Below, piece by piece: positions 56,589 through 64,000 of a stretch of 64,000 bases of DNA. The position numbers were made by a program, and so were the translations under genes. The notes under the pieces were generated by a model, which was given only the letters and a program-made list of their open reading frames with translations, searched no databases and was not told where the DNA came from. How positions within the stretch are numbered: position 1 is the first letter of the stretch; each line of letters begins with the position of its first letter. The DNA is from Bacteroidota bacterium (GTDB lineage: Bacteria > Bacteroidota > Ignavibacteria > UBA10030 > UBA8401): NCBI GenBank assembly GCA_021796215.1, contig JAJYOK010000003.1, positions 62,001-126,000 of the forward strand. Direction: 5' to 3'.

Positions 56589-57005
56589 TTATGTTTGCGG
56601 TGCTGTTTGCTTCTTTTGTTTGAATGCGTAGGCGAGAACGATTCCTGCAATAATGTATTCCACAAGTGAAAAGAAGAACCACGCTAACGCAAGCTGATAG
56701 CGAATCGGATAGCTGGCGTACGAACCGAAAGCGAATCCTGATGCCACGATCATTCCCACATAAAACCCATATCTGACGCCTTCCATAATTCCTTTATTTT
56801 CATATCCCTTGGAAAAAATGAGCGCAAAGAAAAATGCAGTGACGAGCTTGACGAAATGCAGAATCCACATCTTCTGCATCATATCCGGCCGCCAGACATT
56901 TTGCATTGACTCGTACGTGCTCATCAAAATCCAGCCGTGAATGATGATATCGAGAATTTCCAGCGTGATAAACACCCCGACAAAACCGATCAACACTTTT
57001 TTCAT
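56589..57005 (-). CDS. small four-helix membrane protein, unknown function
   Basis: I do not recognise this 138-residue protein. It has about four hydrophobic helices (VLIGFVGVFITLEILDIIIHG; LHFVKLVTAFFFALIFS; FYVGMIVASGFAFGSYASYP; WFFFSLVEYIIAGIVLAYAF) and a short Lys/Gln tail. It resembles the loosely defined small membrane proteins of the DUF1761 type, without a firm match. AAGGAGG precedes the start. It is transcribed alone, against nuoF, and has its own terminator. Confidence 0.75.
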   Translation of the reverse strand: MKKVLIGFVGVFITLEILDIIIHGWILMSTYESMQNVWRPDMMQKMWILHFVKLVTAFFFALIFSKGYENKGIMEGVRYGFYVGMIVASGFAFGSYASYPIRYQLALAWFFFSLVEYIIAGIVLAYAFKQKKQTAPQT

Positions 57006-57189
57006 GGTACCTCCTTTTAATGTGATTAAAAGACAGTACTGCTTCCGCCTTTAGGAGCGGAACATGGTTTGACCGACACAATGATAGAGATAATGGAAAA
57101 CATTGTCAAGTTGCAACGCGGCTTTTAACTTCGTATTTTCAAAAGGACATTCACAACGAAAAACTTCTCAAAACAACCTACCCAAAAAT

Positions 57190-58131
57190 ATGAATATCAT
57201 CAAGCCGCCCGCGCTAAAAAGCAGCGACATCATTGGCATTGTAGCTCCTGCCAGTGCGCCAACCTCTCAGGAAAAAATAGATAAGGGCGCCGCATATCTC
57301 GAGCGTCTCGGTTATCGCGTGAAGTTCGGAAAAAATGTCCGCGCCGTCCGCGGCTTTCTCGCCGGAACAGACGAACAGCGTGCGTCAGACATTAACGAGA
57401 TGTTTGGCGACAACAACGTGAAAGCAATTATTGCAGTGCGCGGCGGCTACGGTACGCCTCGTGTACTTCCGCTGCTTGATTACGAACTTATCAAGCACAA
57501 TCCGAAAATCCTTGTCGGTTATAGTGATCTTACGGCGTTACAACTGGCAATCTTTCAGAAAACCGGGTTGGTTTCCTTTTCCGGGCCGATGGCGGGCGTA
57601 GAAATGTGGAAAGAAATTGATCCGTTCACGGAAGAACATTTCTGGAGAATGGTTACTTCAACAATGCCGCTCGGTGCAATCACAAATCCTGATGAGAAAC
57701 CGTTCACAACATTTCACGCCGGAACTGCTGAAGGGATTTTACTTGGCGGAAATCTTTCGCTCATCACTTCGATTGCCGGAACGCCGTTCCTGCCGTCGTT
57801 CAAGAACTCGCTTCTCTATCTTGAAGAAGTTGAAGAGGAATGTTACCGCTTCGACCGCATGTTATCGCAATTGAAGCTTGCCGGAATTCTGAATGACGCC
57901 AGCGGAATTATTCTTGGCGAACTGACTGACGTGAAAGCATCTGATACCACAAAACCGTTTCTCACTGCGGACGAAGTTGTTGCGGATTACTTTTCTCCTC
58001 TGAACATTCCGATTCTCACTGGACTTGTCTATGGCCATGTTCCCCGCAAACTGACAATGCCGATTGGTATCCGCGCGAGAATAAACGCTGATGAAGGAAA
58101 AATAGAATTTCTCGAATCGGCGGTTAGGTAA
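57190..58131 (+). CDS. LD-carboxypeptidase (peptidase family S66)
   Basis: This 313-residue protein has the S66 catalytic triad in context: serine in LVGYSDLTALQ, glutamate in YLEEVEEECYR, and histidine in VYGHVPRKLTMPIG. Before these is VRGGYGTPRVLPLLDY. It removes the terminal D-alanine from tetrapeptides during peptidoglycan recycling in the cytoplasm. The start at MNIIKPPAL is the first ATG next to the conserved region; the longer frame from 57103 begins at an ATG in non-conserved sequence. Confidence 0.92.
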   Translation: MNIIKPPALKSSDIIGIVAPASAPTSQEKIDKGAAYLERLGYRVKFGKNVRAVRGFLAGTDEQRASDINEMFGDNNVKAIIAVRGGYGTPRVLPLLDYELIKHNPKILVGYSDLTALQLAIFQKTGLVSFSGPMAGVEMWKEIDPFTEEHFWRMVTSTMPLGAITNPDEKPFTTFHAGTAEGILLGGNLSLITSIAGTPFLPSFKNSLLYLEEVEEECYRFDRMLSQLKLAGILNDASGIILGELTDVKASDTTKPFLTADEVVADYFSPLNIPILTGLVYGHVPRKLTMPIGIRARINADEGKIEFLESAVR

Positions 58132-58144
58132 GTTACCAGACATA

Positions 58145-59500
58145 TCACCGCATCTTTTTTACCGCTTCCGCACACGCAAAACCGCTTTGTACTGCACCTT
58201 CAATTGTTGCCGGCAGCTTTGTATCCGTCCAATCTCCTGCCAAAAAGAAATTTTCCAGCGAGGTTTTGTGGGAAGGACGAAATTGTTCCGTTCCAACGCG
58301 CGGTGAAAATGTGGCACGCTTTTCTTTAGTCACGAGCGAATGAAGCAATGTTGCGGTGCGGCTTTTCAAAAAAAATCTCTTCAATTCCGTCTGCGCCAAT
58401 GCAACCAGTTCTTCTTTCTCCATCGCCATGAATTTTTCCGCTCCGCTGATCACAAGCGAAAGATAGAACATTCCATGCCCCCTGTCCCCAAAAATCTTCG
58501 TTTTATTGAACACCCAATGGACCGGCGAATTAAGCAGCGCAACAAATTCTTCAGAAACAAAATCGTTATCAAACCAGAGGTGGATTGTCACAATCGGCGA
58601 AGAGACAAATTTCCTCTCAACATCGAATTCAGGAAATTGTTGAAGCGTTTGCTCATCAAAAAGTCGCGGCAAATCAAAATACGGAACAGAAGAAATAACT
58701 ATGTCGGGCATAACAACTTCGCCGGAGGAAAGCACGACTTCAGAAACTTTTTTGCCGCGAACCACAACGCGCTCGACAGCGGTATTCATTCGCACTTCTC
58801 CGCCGTGATTTCGTAAAAAATCGGCCGCAGGTTCGCCAAAAATCCGGCTCAATCCTTTTCGCGGAATTGCCATTGCAGAATCGCTCCGCTTTCCGAGAAA
58901 AGCCGCCTGCAAAACTTTTACAAACAAAGATGCGGAAACATGCTCCGGCGCATCGTTCAATGTGCCAATGGCAAGAATGTCCCACAAATATTTTCTGTTT
59001 GCTTCCGATTGATGCAGGGAATGAAGCCATTCACTCACTGTCATGCGCTGCAAGCGTTCGTCGCTATCCGGTTTCGCCCGCATCAACGCAGCACCGACGC
59101 GAAGAAGTGAAAACCTGTCCGGCAGCGAAAGGCTTTTCAATCCCAGCAATCCGGAAAGAAGATGGAAAGGAGCAGGAAGTGATGATGCGCGCAGTTCCGT
59201 TTTTCCTTTCTCGGAATGACGGAATGCAACACGAAGCGCAGGCTGAAGCGATACATCCGGCAATGAACTGATCATATCCAAAAGACGAAGCGCGTTGTGA
59301 TAACAGCCCATCATCAAATGCTGGCCATTGTCCACTTCATCTTCGGTCTCTTTGTGAGCAAAAGAAAATACGCGGCCGCCGAGGTGCTGCTTTTGTTCAA
59401 CGAGAAGAACGGAAAAAAAATTCGAGGAGAGATCAACAGCCGCGGCAAGTCCCGCAACGCCGCCGCCGATGACAAGAACATTCCCGCTGCTTTGAGACAT
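58145..59500 (-). CDS. hpnE: hydroxysqualene dehydroxylase HpnE
   Basis: This 451-residue FAD enzyme has the Rossmann start VLVIGGGVAGLAAAVDL, the HpnE-type DNGQHLMMGCYH, and the C-terminal LAGDWTDTKLPATIEGAVQS. HpnE reduces hydroxysqualene to squalene as the last step of the three-gene HpnCDE route. It is the third gene of the run hpnC-hpnD-hpnE. A relative of the TGTCAT-type repeat lies in the 51-bp gap upstream. Confidence 0.91.
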   Translation of the reverse strand: MSQSSGNVLVIGGGVAGLAAAVDLSSNFFSVLLVEQKQHLGGRVFSFAHKETEDEVDNGQHLMMGCYHNALRLLDMISSLPDVSLQPALRVAFRHSEKGKTELRASSLPAPFHLLSGLLGLKSLSLPDRFSLLRVGAALMRAKPDSDERLQRMTVSEWLHSLHQSEANRKYLWDILAIGTLNDAPEHVSASLFVKVLQAAFLGKRSDSAMAIPRKGLSRIFGEPAADFLRNHGGEVRMNTAVERVVVRGKKVSEVVLSSGEVVMPDIVISSVPYFDLPRLFDEQTLQQFPEFDVERKFVSSPIVTIHLWFDNDFVSEEFVALLNSPVHWVFNKTKIFGDRGHGMFYLSLVISGAEKFMAMEKEELVALAQTELKRFFLKSRTATLLHSLVTKEKRATFSPRVGTEQFRPSHKTSLENFFLAGDWTDTKLPATIEGAVQSGFACAEAVKKMR

Positions 59501-59523
59501 AACACGAATAACTTTGTGCTTGT

Positions 59524-59554
59524 AGATTCCCGCCTGAGCAGGAATGACATGTCA
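59524..59554. repeat. short relative of the TGTCAT/ATGACA repeat
   Basis: It reads AGATTCCCG, a short interval, then GGAATGACA. It is followed by the palindrome TGACATGTCA and lies in the hpnD-hpnE gap. It shares both ends of the hairpin core with the element at 46523-46635. Confidence 0.5.
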
Positions 59555-60430
59555 CTGTGATTTTTTTTGACCCTGCGGCGCTGCTTTTTTTAATGAACGA
59601 TTCTTCCACCACACATCGGTTGTGATGAGAAATTTGCGGAAGGTTGAAACGCGAATGCGATGAGAAAAAATATTGTATTCGGCGCGCTCAATGTCGTTCA
59701 GAATCCGCAGATAGATCGCTTCCATAATTTGCGCCGCAATAAAGAGCGGTTTGTCCTCCTCAGACAAATGTGTGATCGCCTGGCGGAAAAACGAACGGGC
59801 GCGTTCGCATTCGAACTTCATCAAAGCAATAAAGTTTGTGTTATACTTTTCCGAAAAAAGATCTTCTTCACTGTACCCGAACTTCTCCAGATCTTCAAGC
59901 GGGAGATAAACGCGCCCTCTTTTTGCATCGGATTTGATGTCGCGCAGGATGTTGGTCAATTGCAAGGCGATACCTAAATTCACAGCGTAGTTCTTTGCAT
60001 CTTCATTCTTGTAGCCAAAGATTTCCGTGCACATCAATCCGACCGTTGACGCTGCGCGGTAACAATATGTTTGAAGGCCTTCAAAATTTCTGTAGCGTGT
60101 GTTCACCAAATCCATTTCCATTCCCAGCAGCAAATCGTGGAAATGGTTGAGCGGAATATGAAAACGCTGGATCGTTTGGCTCAATTTGTTCAGCAGCGGG
60201 TAGCGCGATGTCCCTTCGATGGCGTGCTCGAATTCCCTTGCCCACAACCGCAGCCGGGCATATTTTCTCCCGACACTTTCTTCGTCATCAACAATGTCGT
60301 CGGTGTACCGGCACCATGCGTACACAACATTGATCGCTTCCCGCTTTGGTTTGGGGAGAAGAAGAAACGAGTAATAAAAATTACTCCGCTTATTCTTTGC
60401 TAACGAATCTATGACGAGGAGATTTTCCAT
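59552..60430 (-). CDS. hpnD: presqualene diphosphate synthase HpnD
   Basis: The 292-residue protein has the two Asp-rich motifs of the squalene/phytoene synthase family: WCRYTDDIVDD and LQLTNILRDIKSDAKRGRVYLP. It also has NFYYSFLLLP near the start. Context between hpnC and hpnE points to HpnD, which joins two farnesyl diphosphates to presqualene diphosphate. The start at 60430 follows the hpnC stop by four bases. Confidence 0.9.
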   Translation of the reverse strand: MENLLVIDSLAKNKRSNFYYSFLLLPKPKREAINVVYAWCRYTDDIVDDEESVGRKYARLRLWAREFEHAIEGTSRYPLLNKLSQTIQRFHIPLNHFHDLLLGMEMDLVNTRYRNFEGLQTYCYRAASTVGLMCTEIFGYKNEDAKNYAVNLGIALQLTNILRDIKSDAKRGRVYLPLEDLEKFGYSEEDLFSEKYNTNFIALMKFECERARSFFRQAITHLSEEDKPLFIAAQIMEAIYLRILNDIERAEYNIFSHRIRVSTFRKFLITTDVWWKNRSLKKAAPQGQKKSQ

Positions 60431-60434
60431 TTCA

Positions 60435-61262
60435 CTATTGTACAAGCGAGCGTAGAAATATGAGTGCGGTATCGAAAAGATTCATCGTTAACCGGCGGTG
60501 AAATGTTTCAAAATTATGCTGCCCGATTTTTTCGAGCACGCGCATTCCGCCATGCCAGGTCAGCTTTAATTGAAAGCGAAGCTTCGTATCAACACTCTGA
60601 AGAAGCGGTAATCCTTTCACAAATAATTGTTTTGTTCGTTCCACTTCAAATTTTACCACCGTACGGAATTGTTCGTCCGTCATGCCGTTGAACATCCGCT
60701 CACGGGAAGAGCCAAATCGCTTAAAATCTTCATCAGGAATATAAACACGTTTTTTTTGTATATCAACTGATATATCCTGCCAAAAATTGGCCAATTGCAA
60801 TGCCGTGCAGATATCGTCCGACCATAAACAATGCTGCTCAGTCGCAGAGCCGAATAAATGGAGGACAATTCTTCCGACCGGATTCGCCGAATGGCGGCAG
60901 TAAAAAATGAGATCGCCAAATGAAGCAAAATGCGGCCCGCGCGCATCCATCCGAAACGCAGTCAGCAAGTCTTCAAAAAGCTTTACTGGAATTTTAACAT
61001 CCTGAATAACACGTGCAAGCGATTGAAAAAAACTACTCGTTTCCTTTCCGGCTAGAGCGTCATGTAAAGCATGTTCCCATCGGTCAATGCGCTCAAGTCG
61101 TTCTTCAGCGGGGGCATCTCCTTCATCAGCAAAATCATCGGCAGCGCGGGCAAAAGCATAAATCAGCCGAAGCGCTTTCCGCTGCCGCTTCGGAACAAAT
61201 ATCGAAGCAACCGGAAAGTTTTCATAATGCTTCGCTGCAAGCAATTCGAGATTGGTTTCCAT
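60435..61262 (-). CDS. hpnC: hydroxysqualene synthase HpnC
   Basis: This 275-residue member of the same family has ARAADDFADEGDAP and LQLANFWQDISVDIQKKRVYIP, with HYENFPVAS near the N-terminus as usual for HpnC. It converts presqualene diphosphate to hydroxysqualene. It is the first gene of the hpnCDE unit. Start choice is between METNLELL at 61262 (preferred) and an ATG at 61286. Confidence 0.9.
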   Translation of the reverse strand: METNLELLAAKHYENFPVASIFVPKRQRKALRLIYAFARAADDFADEGDAPAEERLERIDRWEHALHDALAGKETSSFFQSLARVIQDVKIPVKLFEDLLTAFRMDARGPHFASFGDLIFYCRHSANPVGRIVLHLFGSATEQHCLWSDDICTALQLANFWQDISVDIQKKRVYIPDEDFKRFGSSRERMFNGMTDEQFRTVVKFEVERTKQLFVKGLPLLQSVDTKLRFQLKLTWHGGMRVLEKIGQHNFETFHRRLTMNLFDTALIFLRSLVQ

Positions 61263-61335
61263 CTTCACTGCAATACCGTGCCGCATAATATCTTGAAAGA
61301 ATTCGGAAGAAGCAATTTCGGCACAACCGGTTTTC

Positions 61336-61364
61336 TTGACATGGGTACCGAAAATTTGTATTTT
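61336..61364 (+). promoter_or_regulatory. promoter of the hrcA-grpE-dnaJ genes
   Basis: A perfect TTGACA and TATTTT are separated by 17 bp, ~25 bp before hrcA. I see no CIRCE inverted repeat (TTAGCACTC-N9-GAGTGCTAA) near it. Confidence 0.7.
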
Positions 61365-61389
61365 TATTAAGAATTAGGCGGTTTTCAGT

Positions 61390-62445
61390 ATGTCTGCAAA
61401 AACAATGACAGAAAAATTATCTGAGCGGGAAAAAACAATCCTGCGAAATATTATCTACAGCTTTATCCAAACGGCAACGCCGGTCGGATCGCGGTATATT
61501 TCCAAACGCCACGCCGTCGGCTTAAGCCCGGCTTCGGTACGCAATGTTATGGCAGACCTGGAATATCTCGGCTACATTAACCATCCACATACATCAGCAG
61601 GACGCGTGCCGACCGATAAAGGATACCGCGTGTACGTAGATTCGCTCATCGCTCTCGAACAATTGTCGGAAGCCGAGCAAACGGCAATTCAGATGCATTT
61701 GCAGAATGCATCTCCGGAAATTGACGATCTGTTGAAGGCAACTTCGAAATTGCTGGGAACAATTTCCCACCAACTCGGCGTTGTATCATCACCGCGCATT
61801 TCGTCGGGAGTCTTCGAAAAATTAGAACTGGTGCAAATTTCCAGCACGCGGATTTTGGTGATCATTTCGATCCGCTCAGGATTTGTCAGAACTATTATGA
61901 TGGATGTTCATGCAGAAATTCCACGGGCAAAACTGGAATATCTCGCACAGATTCTCAATGAGCGCTTTTCGGGAATGACGCTGGCACAAATCCGGAAAAC
62001 ATTTTCCAGCCGCGTGCATGATATTGAGAGTGAATCCACCGGACTGATCCGCCTTTTTGTTGATTCGGTGGACAAGCTATTCACGAATTCGGGCTCCGCA
62101 GATAAATTACATATCGGCGGGACACAAAGCTTACTGGCACAACCGGAATTTTTCGATACAGAAAATTTCCGCAGCATCATCGAGATTCTTGAAAACGAAG
62201 ACATCATCGTTCACATTCTGGAAAAGAAAAAGCCGAAAGAGGGCAAAGTTTCGGTTTCCATCGGGCAGGAAAACGAAGACAAGAAATTACGCGATTATAC
62301 TATTGTTTCGTCACAGTACGCGATCGGCGATACTGTCGGAACAATCTCCGTGTTCGGCCCGAAGCGGATGAATTATTCGAAAGTTATTCCGGTGGTTGAT
62401 TATGTGGCGAAGACAATTTCTTCTCTCTTCGCAACGGGGAATTGA
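61390..62445 (+). CDS. hrcA: heat-inducible transcription repressor HrcA
   Basis: This 351-residue protein has the HrcA winged helix (LSEREKTILRNIIYSFI, PVGSRYISK, SPASVRNVMADLEYLGYINH, HTSAGRVPTDKGYRVYVD) and a C-terminal domain ending GPKRMNYSKVIPVVDYVAKTI. HrcA normally represses chaperone operons by binding CIRCE. None is visible in the 127 bp upstream, so its targets may lie elsewhere (groESL). Confidence 0.96.
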   Translation: MSAKTMTEKLSEREKTILRNIIYSFIQTATPVGSRYISKRHAVGLSPASVRNVMADLEYLGYINHPHTSAGRVPTDKGYRVYVDSLIALEQLSEAEQTAIQMHLQNASPEIDDLLKATSKLLGTISHQLGVVSSPRISSGVFEKLELVQISSTRILVIISIRSGFVRTIMMDVHAEIPRAKLEYLAQILNERFSGMTLAQIRKTFSSRVHDIESESTGLIRLFVDSVDKLFTNSGSADKLHIGGTQSLLAQPEFFDTENFRSIIEILENEDIIVHILEKKKPKEGKVSVSIGQENEDKKLRDYTIVSSQYAIGDTVGTISVFGPKRMNYSKVIPVVDYVAKTISSLFATGN

Positions 62446-62531
62446 TCAAGACGAAGAGCACCAGATAGCGCAATGTGTTTTTTGCGGCGAATAAGCGCCG
62501 CAATTTTTTGTACATTTCAACGAAAGAATCA

Positions 62532-63212
62532 ATGTCTGATAAGGAAAATATAAACGGGCAGCCTGCCAACGAAACACCTGCTGACCAAACCCCGCAGGAT
62601 GAGTCGTCTGCAAATTCTGCGCCGGCACCCCGGCAATCACAAGAGGAATTTCAGCCGAAGACTGATCAGTTTATTGCTGAATTGAATCAAAAGATCGTTG
62701 AGTTAGAACAACAGGTTGCTTTACTGAAAGATCAACTTCTCCGCAAAGCGGCAGAATTTGAAAACTACAAGCGGCGCACCGAAAATGATTTTGCCGCGTT
62801 CACCAAATTTGCAAGTGAAAATATCATCAGCCAGCTTCTGCCGGTGCTTGACGATTTCAACCGCTCGCTGAAAAGCGGAAAGTCGAAGATGGCGCCTCAG
62901 GCGGCAGAAAAATCGGAAAACGACCCGCTCTATAAGGGCGTGGAGATGATCTACCAGAAATTTATGAAACTTCTCGAAGCGCAGGGATTAAAAACGATGG
63001 ACGTCGTGGGAAAAGAATTCGATGTGAATTTCCACGATGCTCTATTGCAAGTACCGCGCAGCGATGTTGCGCCGCATACTGTCGTCGAAGAGGTGGCGCC
63101 GGGGTACTTGTTGTTCGATAAAGTGATTCGCCATGCGAAAGTTATCGTCTCCGCCGACGGAGCCGGCACTGCACAGCCTCAACCGAAGGCGACAGAGGAA
63201 GTGAAAAAATAA
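62532..63212 (+). CDS. grpE: GrpE nucleotide exchange factor
   Basis: The 226-residue protein has an acidic, Gln/Pro-rich N-terminus, a long coiled coil ([20 protein letters not shown]), and the GrpE core [43 protein letters not shown] and [14 protein letters not shown]. It releases ADP from DnaK. It is followed two bases later by dnaJ; dnaK is not between them. Confidence 0.95.
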   Translation: MSDKENINGQPANETPADQTPQDESSANSAPAPRQSQEEFQPKTDQFIAELNQKIVELEQQVALLKDQLLRKAAEFENYKRRTENDFAAFTKFASENIISQLLPVLDDFNRSLKSGKSKMAPQAAEKSENDPLYKGVEMIYQKFMKLLEAQGLKTMDVVGKEFDVNFHDALLQVPRSDVAPHTVVEEVAPGYLLFDKVIRHAKVIVSADGAGTAQPQPKATEEVKK

Positions 63213-63214
63213 TC

Positions 63215-64000
63215 ATGGCGACTAAACGAGATTATTACGAAGTGTTAGGGGTGTCACGCGGTGCAACGCAGGACGAAATAAAAAAAGCGTATCGCAAACT
63301 TGCTCTGCAGTTTCATCCCGACCACAATCCGAACAACAAAGAAGCGGAGGAAAAATTCAAGGAAGCCACTGAAGCGTACGAAGCGCTGGGCGATCCTGAA
63401 AAACGCCGCCGTTTTGACCAGTACGGTCATGAAGGAATGCGCAGTTCCGATTTCCACACATACACCGATATCAATGACATCTTTTCCAATTTCGGCGATA
63501 TCTTTGGCGGCTCTATTTTTGAAGATATGTTCTCCGGCGGTTCGCGGCAGCATCGGCGGCGCGAATCGGGAGAGCAAGGCTCGGATCTCAAAATTACATT
63601 AAAGCTCACACTGGAAGAGATCGCATCGGGCGCAGAGAAAAAAATCAAGATTAAAAAGTGGAAAGCCTGCCACGTGTGCAACGGTAGCGGTGCAAAAGCC
63701 GGTTCATCAAAGACAACATGCCCGCACTGCAACGGCACCGGCGAATTGAGACAGGTATCGCGCTCGGTGTTCGGGCAATTCGTCAACATCACGACGTGCC
63801 TGCATTGCGGCGGCACCGGACACATCATCAAAGAACAATGCCCAAACTGCCGCGGCGAAGGGCGTGAACAAGGCGAAACAACAATAAAAATTAACGTTCC
63901 TGCCGGCGTTTCAGAAGGAAATTATTTGACGCTCCGCGGGCAAGGCAACGCTGGGAGACGCGGCGGACCCGCAGGCGATGTCATTGTTGAATTTGAAGAG
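63215..64000 (+). CDS. dnaJ: DnaJ co-chaperone (3' end outside window)
   Basis: The 262 visible residues cover the J domain ([23 protein letters not shown] motif in FHPDHNP), the Gly/Phe-rich segment ([20 protein letters not shown]), all four CxxCxGxG zinc repeats ([32 protein letters not shown]) and the beginning of the substrate-binding domain. It activates the DnaK ATPase. The frame is open to the last base. Confidence 0.96.
   Translation, partial: MATKRDYYEVLGVSRGATQDEIKKAYRKLALQFHPDHNPNNKEAEEKFKEATEAYEALGDPEKRRRFDQYGHEGMRSSDFHTYTDINDIFSNFGDIFGGSIFEDMFSGGSRQHRRRESGEQGSDLKITLKLTLEEIASGAEKKIKIKKWKACHVCNGSGAKAGSSKTTCPHCNGTGELRQVSRSVFGQFVNITTCLHCGGTGHIIKEQCPNCRGEGREQGETTIKINVPAGVSEGNYLTLRGQGNAGRRGGPAGDVIVEFEE

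Overview
The window looks like an ordinary chromosome segment of a free-living member of the Fibrobacteres-Chlorobi-Bacteroidetes group, most likely near Ignavibacteria/Chlorobi. This is an inference. It rests on C-terminal type IX secretion sorting domains of the 'QNFPNPFNP' type on two exported proteins, a DUF4954 protein, two SPOR lipoproteins, a B12-dependent ribonucleotide reductase, hopanoid-type squalene genes (hpnCDE) and GroES/HrcA types common in that group. No phage, integrase, IS transposase or CRISPR array was seen. Both ends of the window cut genes: an M1 peptidase on the left and dnaJ on the right.

Layout. 1-1.3 kb: end of a secreted M1 aminopeptidase. 1.3-9.4 kb (- strand): a complete Kdp potassium pump and its sensor/regulator, transcribed in the unusual order kdpC - 35-aa membrane ORF - kdpF - kdpA - kdpB - kdpD - kdpE. 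9.6-11.2 kb (-): a three-gene molybdopterin oxidoreductase / lipoprotein / cytochrome b unit. 11.5-18.1 kb (+): DUF4954 beta-helix protein, acyl carrier protein, Re-citrate-synthase-like enzyme, NagB, ATP-grasp enzyme, YbgF-like lipoprotein. 18.2-20.9 kb (-): exonuclease, fructose bisphosphatase, heptosyltransferase-type enzyme. 21-26.2 kb (+): MoxR-type ATPase plus VWA protein, then a haem-bearing outer-membrane barrel and two monohaem cytochromes. 26.2-35.3 kb (-): CHRD-repeat protein, orphan barrel protein, GH20 hexosaminidase, tRNA-Arg, M61 peptidase, phosphoesterase. 35.4-44.8 kb (+): rRNA/tRNA methyltransferase, GroES-like protein, hybrid sensor kinase, tRNA-Pro (-), ValS, DeoC with a cysteine-rich N-terminus, two SPOR proteins. 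44.8-49.5 kb (-): Ig-like lipoprotein and NrdJ. 50-56.5 kb (+): acyl-CoA synthetase and nuoABCDEF. 56.6-61.3 kb: small membrane protein, LD-carboxypeptidase, hpnE/hpnD/hpnC. 61.4-64 kb (+): hrcA, grpE, dnaJ.

The genes describe a respiring cell with complex I, c-type cytochromes at the envelope, squalene-derived lipids, peptidoglycan/amino-sugar recycling, and potassium and heat-stress responses.

The least expected signal lies in small palindromic DNA. A 30-bp element made of two abutting 15-bp palindromes occurs three times (11239, 11663, 35389). One copy sits in frame inside a coding sequence and adds ten residues. Degenerate partial tRNA copies lie immediately upstream of both tRNA genes. 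A TGTCAT/ATGACA-bounded repeat appears to supply the 5' end of a lipoprotein gene. All repeat calls were made by eye and need a genome-wide search.
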